Shown: positions 60,758 through 64,000 of the stretch, in pieces
Position numbering within the stretch: the first letter of the stretch is position 1
Layout of the letters: each line of letters starts with the position of its first letter
NCBI GenBank assembly: GCA_902786265.1
Contig: CADACE010000036.1
Coordinates: 25,397 to 89,396 of the forward strand
DNA from: an uncultured Chloroflexota bacterium
GTDB taxonomy: Bacteria; Chloroflexota; Anaerolineae; Anaerolineales; Anaerolineaceae
Direction of reading: 5' to 3'
DNA: 64,000 nt
Position numbers and translations under genes: made by a program
The notes under the pieces: generated by a model
Seen by the model: the letters and a program-made list of their open reading frames with translations, nothing else
Told to the model about the DNA's origin: nothing
Databases searched by the model: none

Positions 60758-61573
60758 TTATTTACAGATTATTCTTTTTGCGCTGAAAAACAAACCGTAT
60801 TTCCGAAAAAAATATATCAGGCCTTTCAAATGTTCCCAGTTGTGCCTGCTGATGAGTTTCTTTTTTGAAATACGCTGTGTAGCATGGATGATTTTTGCGT
60901 TCGGGCAATACAATACCCGAAATCCTGTATTCCAGACCCTTACACAATATTCCACATCTTCCGGTGAATAAAAGATCTTTTCGTCCAATAACCCGGCTTT
61001 ATCGATCATTCCCCGCTTCATCATCCAACAGGCAGAAATCAGATATCCGACAGGGTAACTCCGGCTTTTCCCGTCAAATTGATAGCTCTCCATATCTTCC
61101 CCGATCTTTTGAATGGCACGAACCGGAAAAGCTTTGCAAAGCTTCAGATAAGCTGTCGGAATGTGCTTTGCCGTGATCTGTTCAATTCCTTCAAGGTTTA
61201 CCATATGAGGCCCGGTAATGCCGTTTCTCGGGTTTTCTTTCAATATACCTATTAATTCGGAAACCGCTTCCTGATTAATGACTGTATCGGAGTCCAGGAT
61301 ACAAATGTAATTTGAATCTTCAGATACATTTTTGATCCCGATATTCCGGCTGATGGTGGTCCCGTAATTCTTTTCAAGATCAATCTTCCTGAGATCCATA
61401 TCGGGATGCTGCTCAGCGAACCGGCTGACAAGATCTGCTGTTTGATCCGAGGAACCATTGTCGATCAGGATGATTTCATATTTCTGTTCATGAATTTCAG
61501 AAATCGATTCCAGACAGGGCAGAATCACATTTCCGGAATTCCAGGTTAAAATGACGAAAGAAATTTTATCCAT
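60758..61573 (-). CDS. Glycosyltransferase family 2 protein
   Basis: A 271-residue GT-A inverting transferase. The N-terminal donor site is ISFVILTWNSGNVILPCLESI with IILIDNGSSDQT. The DXD-type motif is CILDSDTVI (about 90-98). The acceptor half has SACWMMKRGMIDKAGLLDEKIFYSPEDVEYCVR, as in rhamnosyltransferase-like GT2 enzymes. The C-terminal basic helix may touch the membrane. TATAAT sits 6 bases ahead of the ATG, and no ribosome site is present. Its 5' end lies next to the heptamer repeat region. Confidence 0.9.
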   Translation of the reverse strand: MDKISFVILTWNSGNVILPCLESISEIHEQKYEIILIDNGSSDQTADLVSRFAEQHPDMDLRKIDLEKNYGTTISRNIGIKNVSEDSNYICILDSDTVINQEAVSELIGILKENPRNGITGPHMVNLEGIEQITAKHIPTAYLKLCKAFPVRAIQKIGEDMESYQFDGKSRSYPVGYLISACWMMKRGMIDKAGLLDEKIFYSPEDVEYCVRVWNTGFRVLYCPNAKIIHATQRISKKKLISRHNWEHLKGLIYFFRKYGLFFSAKRIICK

Positions 61574-61579
61574 TTTTTT

Positions 61580-61585
61580 ATTATA
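61580..61585 (-). promoter_or_regulatory. -10 box positioned for a leaderless transcript
   Basis: On the minus strand TATAAT is followed by six A and the ATG at 61573. A transcript from this box would start at or next to the ATG. No clear -35 box is seen. Confidence 0.5.
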
Positions 61586-61638
61586 TCATTTTGTTATCGT
61601 TTTCAGATATTCGCCTTTTTTCTCATTAATGAGCATTC

Positions 61639-61874
61639 GGTGGTCGGTGGTCGGTGATCGGTGGTCAGTGGTCTGTGGCCGGTGGTCAGTTTCCGGTGTA
61701 TGGTCTCTTTTCACCTTTCACCTTTCACTTTTCACCTTATTCCACACCCTTCGCCTTCCACTTTGCCACCGATCACCATTTTTCTCCATTTTCACCTTTC
61801 ACCTTTCACTTTTCACCTTATTCCAAACCTTTCACCACCGGCCACCGACCACAGATCACCGGCCACCGGTTACC
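61639..61874. repeat. Compound heptamer-repeat region with inverted ends
   Basis: Left part (61639-61704): 7-mers GGTGGTC, GGTGGTC, GGTGATC, GGTGGTC, AGTGGTC, TGTGGCC, GGTGGTC and variants. Right part (about 61834-61874): the complementary type ACCGGCC, ACCGACC, ACAGATC, ACCGGCC. Between them are TTTCACC-type 7-mers, including a perfect 37-bp direct repeat at 61708-61744 and 61789-61825. The right end contains the stop codon of the terminase gene. No coding frame is credible here. Confidence 0.85.
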
Positions 61875-63531
61875 ACACTCCGCTGCCTCCGTACAGCAGT
61901 TCCCTTTCCCGCTGTCTTGCGATCCGGGCGAGCATTTCATAATGTTCGTCATCATCCTCAATCGTGCGCAGCGGCAGATTGCCGTTCTCAAACACCGCCA
62001 GCGCGGCGGACATCACCAGGTCATCGTGCAGGATCCGTCCTGTGGCGTGGTCGCGCGTACCGTCCTTCACGCCCCAGCGGACGTTGGAGGGATTCCCCGT
62101 CGGCTCCATTCGGCACCCGCGCAGCTCGCGGAAGAACATCTGCTGCAGCAGTTCCGGCTCCTTCAGGATCTCATACGGCTCCCGGCCCGGCACGAAACCG
62201 GATTTCAGCACGTTGATCTCATCTCCCTTGTGCTCCTGCCAACGGCCGGTATCGACCATCGCAAGGAAGTCCCATGCCATCTTGGATTTATTGGCGCCGG
62301 TGATGTCGATCGGGATCACCTTTGATTTATATTTGCTCACCAGCATGTCGCTCAGCATCGCGCCCAGGCCGGAATGGTCGACGATGATATGGGACGCACG
62401 CAAGTGGTCGATGTCCTGACAGATACGCTCTTCCAGCATCTCCGTCCGCAGGTTGCGGTAAAGCCTTCGCGCAACCACCTTCCAGACGAAATTCTTCGCG
62501 TTGTATTCCTTGCCGTCCGGCAGGGAAACGTCGCAGATGGTCACCACCGTGGCGTCGCGCCGGTCGGAAAAGCCGTTGGCCTTTTTGCTCGCCGGGGTGA
62601 TCTCATCCGAACCCGCCACGTCGATCAGTACCACATAACAGCGGTCCTGTTCCGGGGCATAGAGCGGTTCGTGATCACATTTCATCTTTTTGATGCGCTC
62701 CGCGGTGAACATGGATGTCAGGTCCGTGATCTCCTCACAGAAGAACTGTGTGCGGATCGCCGGATGGTCCCGCCCAAGCAGTTCGATCTGGCGGCGCACG
62801 AAGCTCTCGTATTCCGGCACTTCCTTCCCGACCTCCGCGGCAGTGGTCACAAAGACATGCTTCCGCCCGTCCGCGTCCGCCTCCTTCTGCGCCAGCCGCA
62901 TTTCACGGTAGAGCAGCGTCTGGTCATCCCAGGCAGTGCCGTAAAACACCTGCACCGCGTTCGTTGATGCCGCCATCGGCGCCGCTTCCCGGTCGAACTT
63001 GTCCGAAGCCACCATCTGGGCTTCATCCACCTCCAGCAGCAGGTCCGCCGTAGCACCCACGATCGCCGCGTTCGGCGACGCCGACAGGCACTTCATCCGC
63101 GTATTCCCGTAAATCACCTCATCCTTCTTAAAGTGTGTAGTGTGAAGAGTGAAGTGTGAAGTTAATTCAGCTGGATGTTGTCCACTGCCGCCGGTCCTCT
63201 GACCACTAACTCCTCCTGTAAGCTGTCCCCTGATAACTGATGAGAGCCGTTCCGTCGAGACCTTCCCCTGGTTCTTCTCCGTCGGGATGATCTTGATGAT
63301 GCTCCCGCCTGTATGCTGATTCGCCGCCATCACCGCCGCTTCCAGCTGCGCCTGCATCTCATTCTTCCCCGATTGCCGCGGGAAGGTCACCGCATAGCGC
63401 CCGCCTTTCCCGTTCATAACCGCGTCGTAAATATTCCGCATCGCATCCGCCTGATAGGAGCGCAATTTACATTGCCCCATCATCAGTGAACGAAAGATCG
63501 GATCTCTCAAATTTTCTTTATTCCAAAACAT
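61870..63531 (-). CDS. Phage-type terminase large subunit-like protein
   Basis: A 553-residue protein with terminase layout. An N-terminal ATPase has a Walker A-like FPRQSGKNEM (after AVT) and Walker B LLLEVDEAQ. A C-terminal RNase H-like nuclease is suggested by VVLIDVAGSDE and IIVDHSGLGAML, with spaced acidic residues. The start is ATG 63531 with AGGA 5 bases upstream; the longer frame to 63792 runs through tandem repeats. Between Walker A and B, about 38 residues are encoded by an in-frame heptamer array. Codon use is more G+C-rich than the housekeeping genes, so it is probably acquired. No portal or capsid genes are visible, but the window ends nearby. Confidence 0.75.
   Translation of the reverse strand: MFWNKENLRDPIFRSLMMGQCKLRSYQADAMRNIYDAVMNGKGGRYAVTFPRQSGKNEMQAQLEAAVMAANQHTGGSIIKIIPTEKNQGKVSTERLSSVIRGQLTGGVSGQRTGGSGQHPAELTSHFTLHTTHFKKDEVIYGNTRMKCLSASPNAAIVGATADLLLEVDEAQMVASDKFDREAAPMAASTNAVQVFYGTAWDDQTLLYREMRLAQKEADADGRKHVFVTTAAEVGKEVPEYESFVRRQIELLGRDHPAIRTQFFCEEITDLTSMFTAERIKKMKCDHEPLYAPEQDRCYVVLIDVAGSDEITPASKKANGFSDRRDATVVTICDVSLPDGKEYNAKNFVWKVVARRLYRNLRTEMLEERICQDIDHLRASHIIVDHSGLGAMLSDMLVSKYKSKVIPIDITGANKSKMAWDFLAMVDTGRWQEHKGDEINVLKSGFVPGREPYEILKEPELLQQMFFRELRGCRMEPTGNPSNVRWGVKDGTRDHATGRILHDDLVMSAALAVFENGNLPLRTIEDDDEHYEMLARIARQRERELLYGGSGVW
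63130..63246 (-). repeat. Heptamer-repeat insertion inside the terminase gene
   Basis: On the minus strand two arrays are seen. One reads CAGTTAT, CAGGGGA, CAGCTTA, CAGGAGG (63246 downwards). The other reads ACTTCAC, ACTTCAC, TCTTCAC, ACTACAC (down to about 63132). They keep the reading frame open and encode a Gly/Thr/Ser/His-rich loop (GQLTGG, GQRTGG, HFTLHTTHF). Confidence 0.75.
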
Positions 63532-63566
63532 TATTTTCCTTTTCTTCATTGGCTCGAGGACGGGTT

Positions 63567-63790
63567 GGGGACGGTTCCTGACGAAGGAAGGAACTGTCCT
63601 CCCGCATCGTAAGGATGAGCGCCTCAATGTCTTCCGTTTACTCTCCCCTTTATCCCCAAATAGGCGTCCTCCCGTATCGCAAGTATGAGCGCCTCGATGT
63701 CTTTCGTTTACTCCCCCTTTATCACCAAATAAACGCTCTTCCTTACGTTGCTTGAGGACAGTTCCCCTCGTACCTCGGGTAACCGTCCCC
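63567..63790. repeat. Nested inverted repeat around a 70-bp tandem duplication
   Basis: The outer arms GGGGACGGTT (63567-63576) and AACCGTCCCC (63781-63790) and the inner arms GGAACTGTCCTC (63590-63601) and GAGGACAGTTCC (63754-63765) are perfect complements. Inside, 63596-63662 and 63666-63731 are near-identical copies with a period of 70, and a degenerate third copy may follow at 63733-63756. Such GGGACGGTTCC hairpins resemble REP/BIME elements. No transposase is in the window. Confidence 0.75.
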
Positions 63791-63836
63791 ATCTCCCCCC
63801 GTTAAAAACAGGCAGCCGAAATCCTCCGGACCCCGG

Positions 63837-63864
63837 CTCCCTACCCCCTATATCCTATTCCCTT
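63837..63864 (-). repeat. Heptamer repeat array at the end of the edge gene
   Basis: Plus-strand units CTCCCTA, CCCCCTA, TATCCTA, TTCCCTT; on the minus strand they are AGGG-type, matching the array at 24682. The stop codon of the partial gene (63855-63857) coincides with the end of the third unit. Confidence 0.65.
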
Positions 63865-64000
63865 CTGACCAATGACTCATACCGCTGCGGGACGAACAAT
63901 TGGAGTTCGGGATGTTCCTTCATCTGCTGACCCAGCCGCAGGTAGTACTCCTGTTCCCAGCTGCCGTCCTCCATCACGTCCCCGGTCCAGGTGGCTTTCC
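63855..64000 (-). CDS. C-terminal end of an unrecognised protein (partial)
   Basis: Reading the minus strand from the window edge, 47 codons precede TAG 63857-63855. They include KATWTGDVMEDGSWEQEYY and end RYESLVRRE. The other two frames are closed within the stretch. G+C-rich codons match the terminase, so it is likely an upstream gene of the same accessory element, perhaps a DNA-packaging or regulatory protein. No family can be named from this fragment. Its stop codon is supplied by a heptamer repeat. Confidence 0.6.
   Translation of the reverse strand, partial: KATWTGDVMEDGSWEQEYYLRLGQQMKEHPELQLFVPQRYESLVRRE

Noticed and set aside
61639..61874. Possible CRISPR array
   Set aside because: Units are 7 bases long and degenerate, with no 24-37-base repeats separated by unique spacers and no cas genes.
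61574..61942. Several overlapping plus-strand frames through the heptamer region
   Set aside because: They translate repeats into low-complexity peptides, have no ribosome sites, and run antisense to the terminase.
63532..63792. N-terminal extension of the terminase
   Set aside because: It reads through the tandem and inverted repeats (repeated LFGDKG) and a good Shine-Dalgarno sequence marks ATG 63531.

Overview
The window looks like the chromosome of an anaerobic or fermentative Chloroflexota bacterium, most likely of the class Anaerolineae. This is an inference from gene content and not from a marker-gene tree. The clues are several lipoproteins with NBR1-like Ig domains and Thr-Pro linkers, the paired DUF2344 and B12-binding radical SAM genes, a RodZ-like protein with a Pro/Thr tail, DUF3842 beside an ECF transporter, moderate G+C, and arrays of degenerate heptamer repeats. 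Most genes are on the minus strand in short, tightly spaced operons.

Layout. 1-2.6 kb: end of an unknown gene, a histidine phosphatase, then a WbqC protein and an RffA-type sugar aminotransferase (surface-glycan synthesis). 2.7-10.2 kb (minus): malic enzyme, EttA, a repetitive helical membrane-anchored protein, a PfkB kinase, two NBR1-domain lipoproteins and MscL. 10.2-17 kb (minus): housekeeping block prfB, ftsY, rlmN, a HAD phosphatase, clpP, tig, tRNA-Leu(UAG) and tRNA-Arg(CCG). 17-19.5 kb: DUF2344 and TIGR03960 radical SAM pair. 19.7-23.4 kb (plus): two polytopic GT-C-like membrane proteins. 23.5-24.7 kb: a zinc-ribbon gene broken by an apparent one-base deletion and ending in heptamer repeats. 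24.9-26.4 kb: SRAP protein and DeoC with a very acidic N-terminus. 26.5-37.2 kb (plus): thioesterase, a large GT-C-like protein, a helicase-associated-domain protein, a DUF59 protein, a 5S-type carboxyltransferase, L9, RodZ-like protein and RimO. 37.2-44 kb (minus): inosine glycosylase, YdcF, MalY-type aminotransferase, methyltransferase, a 104-bp imperfect palindrome, and a three-gene DUF2207/zinc-ribbon membrane cluster. 44-54 kb: LigA, an MFS/LysR pair, an ECF transporter module with DUF3842 and TSCPD genes, and IclR plus citrate synthase. 54-60.7 kb (minus): CAP/LysM protein, two NBR1 lipoproteins, folB, a lipoprotein, a CCA-adding-type enzyme, hpt and tdk. 60.7-64 kb (minus): a GT2 glycosyltransferase, then a more G+C-rich accessory segment with a phage-type terminase and dense repeats.

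Most of the window is ordinary housekeeping. The accessory signal is concentrated at 61.6-64 kb and at 24.7 kb. There, 7-bp-periodic repeats sit exactly at stop codons, and one array lies in frame inside the terminase gene. A nested inverted repeat enclosing a 70-bp tandem duplication lies just upstream of the terminase. Three genes (19730, 34257 and 61573 minus) have a consensus -10 box 6-7 nt before the start codon, which suggests leaderless mRNAs. Start codons were moved from the longest ORF wherever a Shine-Dalgarno sequence, a family N-terminus or a catalytic Cys2 decided it.
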